Part shown: positions 6,751 to 7,790 of the stretch, piece after piece
Position numbering within the stretch: position 1 is the stretch's first letter
Layout: every line of letters begins with the position of its first letter
Assembly (NCBI GenBank): GCA_019314005.1
Contig: JAFDAE010000093.1
Coordinates: 1 to 7,790, forward strand
Origin: Deltaproteobacteria bacterium
Lineage (GTDB): Bacteria > Desulfobacterota > Desulfobacteria > C00003060 > C00003106
DNA length: 7,790 nucleotides
Reading direction: 5' to 3'
The notes under the pieces: model-generated
The model's input: only the letters and a program-made list of their open reading frames with translations
The model's database searches: none
Told to the model about the DNA's origin: nothing
Program-made: the position numbers and the translations under genes

Positions 6751-7790
6751 AAAAAGGACCGCCGATATCGTAATCTTCTTGTTATATATAAGATTAAAAA
6801 GTGCACATAACCTCCATACGGAATTTGGATTCTTGCCTCTCCGTTCTCAAGCCATAAACCCTGCTCTTTAACTATGAGGCCTATCCGCGTGGCAGCCTTG
6901 CCCATTACATTTTTGGTGATTTCTTCTATCTCTTTTCTATCTTCAGGGGGGGTCGCAAAAAGAAGTTCGTAGTCTTCCCCTCCGCTTAAAGCCCAATCGA
7001 ACGGATCGCGAGACAGCTGCTGAGCAAGAGTTCGCAAAGGTTCAGAGATCGGAACCGATTCTTGATTGAGGACCGCCCCTACACCACTTTCATCACATAT
7101 ATGCCTGAGATCCTTTGCCACACCATCCGAAAGATCGATCATAGCATGAACCAGTCCGCTATCCCCCAAGGCCTTCCCGAGCTTTAAACGCGGGGCCGGT
7201 CTTTGGTGGGAGGAGACAAGTATTTGACGATCCTCTTCCTCTTTATGTTCGTTTGTCAACAGGATCTCCAGCCCACCCGCAGCATTGCCCAAAAACCCGG
7301 ACACCCAAATATCATCACCAACCTGTGCGCCGGAACGGAATACCAATCCTTCGGGTGAACATCTTCCCAAAAGAGTTACACTAATGACGGACTCCGATGT
7401 CACTGCTACTGTATCGCCACCGGCAAGAAAGACCCCGGCCTCAGAAGCCATTTCCTGAAACCCCCGCATAAATGACTCGAGAATGGAAACCGGAGTAGAA
7501 GATCTCAACCCCATGGTAAGAAAAGCTGTATGGGGTGTCCCTCCCATAGCAGCAATGTCGCTGAGATTTACCGCCAGAACTTTCCACCCAACATCCTCGT
7601 AAGAGGCTGTCTTTGTGGTGTAGTGGATACCCTCTATCATCATATCAGTGGTGACCAGCAACAGGTCTTCTCCACCTGTTTCCAACACCGCACAGTCATC
7701 TCCGATCCCTTTCTTTACATAAGGGGTATGATCCGGGAAAAACCGTTGTATCAGCCGAATCACACCGCTTTCCCCTACGTGACTTAAGAG
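6675..7790 (-). CDS. thiL: Thiamine-monophosphate kinase, 5' end cut by window edge
   Basis: ThiL phosphorylates thiamine monophosphate to thiamine diphosphate with ATP, the last step of TPP synthesis in the cytoplasm. Motifs in order: IGDDCAVLE, DMMIEGIHY, AVNLSDIAAMGG, LAGGDTVA, DLSDGVAKDL and SGGEDYELLFA, the metal- and nucleotide-binding segments of the PurM/ThiL fold. The frame is open to the last base and reads LLSHVGESGVIRLIQRF, matching the ThiL N-terminus, so the true start is a few codons beyond the window. GTG 7763 is not the start. Normal ThiL proteins end in a G-Y-D-H-F-like sequence. Here GGYVHF is followed by about 40 hydrophobic and basic residues overlapping the SUMF1 gene in another frame. 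Removing one base of the A5 run at 6796-6800 would create a stop right after VHF, so the tail is probably an artefact of a frameshift. Confidence 0.95.
   Translation of the reverse strand, partial: LLSHVGESGVIRLIQRFFPDHTPYVKKGIGDDCAVLETGGEDLLLVTTDMMIEGIHYTTKTASYEDVGWKVLAVNLSDIAAMGGTPHTAFLTMGLRSSTPVSILESFMRGFQEMASEAGVFLAGGDTVAVTSESVISVTLLGRCSPEGLVFRSGAQVGDDIWVSGFLGNAAGGLEILLTNEHKEEEDRQILVSSHQRPAPRLKLGKALGDSGLVHAMIDLSDGVAKDLRHICDESGVGAVLNQESVPISEPLRTLAQQLSRDPFDWALSGGEDYELLFATPPEDRKEIEEITKNVMGKAATRIGLIVKEQGLWLENGEARIQIPYGGYVHFLILYITRRLRYRRSFLWWLPYCILLLLIAGPKMLSSQQWY
6796..6800. other. Putative single-base frameshift in an A5/T5 homopolymer
   Basis: The plus strand has five A residues, read as CAC-TTT-TTA in thiL. 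With four, thiL would read CAC-TTT-TAA and stop at the family-typical C-terminus. At the same time the SUMF1-like frame would run without interruption from ATG 6808 or 6817 through a complete signal peptide. One change mending two genes is strong evidence for an inserted base, either a mutation or a homopolymer sequencing or assembly error. Transcriptional slippage at T5 is a less likely alternative. Confidence 0.72.

Overview
All convincing genes in this window lie on the minus strand, so it reads right to left. The likely source is an anaerobic bacterium, perhaps a deltaproteobacterium (Desulfobacterota). That guess rests on a small clostridial-type 2[4Fe-4S] ferredoxin, moderate base composition, a heptanucleotide repeat between genes, and the general look of the proteins. 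No rRNA or other taxonomic marker is present, so the assignment is weak.

Layout in transcription order. (1) 7790 to 3118 and on to 2081 is a tight, probably co-transcribed run: thiL (thiamine-monophosphate kinase, 5' end cut by the window edge); an exported SUMF1/FGE-fold protein whose start is disturbed by an apparent one-base frameshift; a HIT-family protein; a 766-residue fusion of a PLP-dependent cysteine synthase with a full-length cysteinyl-tRNA-synthetase-like domain; and an uncharacterised 343-residue protein. (2) 1964 to 1779 is a ferredoxin gene with a possible promoter of its own and a clear Rho-independent terminator. (3) 1665 to 68 is a two-gene sugar-nucleotide unit: an RmlC-like cupin, then a DegT-family aminotransferase. 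(4) The left edge holds a TGAACCT tandem repeat and a possible promoter for a gene outside the window.

The most interesting item is the fusion protein. Its N-terminal half has an intact PLP lysine and substrate loops and looks most like the CysM (O-phosphoserine sulfhydrylase) type. Its C-terminal half aligns end to end with CysRS and keeps all four zinc/cysteine-site ligands plus the Thr and Trp of the cysteine pocket. However, it has lost HIGH (now DIGQ), KMSKS (now NVDVR) and the GGGSD adenine-site loop (now TSSRA). It therefore looks like a cysteine-binding pseudo-synthetase attached to the enzyme that makes cysteine. A sensor, feedback or channelling device is my inference; it is not demonstrated by the sequence.

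The second item is the thiL/SUMF1 junction. Removing a single base from an A5 run (6796-6800) would give ThiL its normal C-terminus and give the SUMF1-like protein an ATG start and a full signal peptide. This points to a real frameshift or a homopolymer error.
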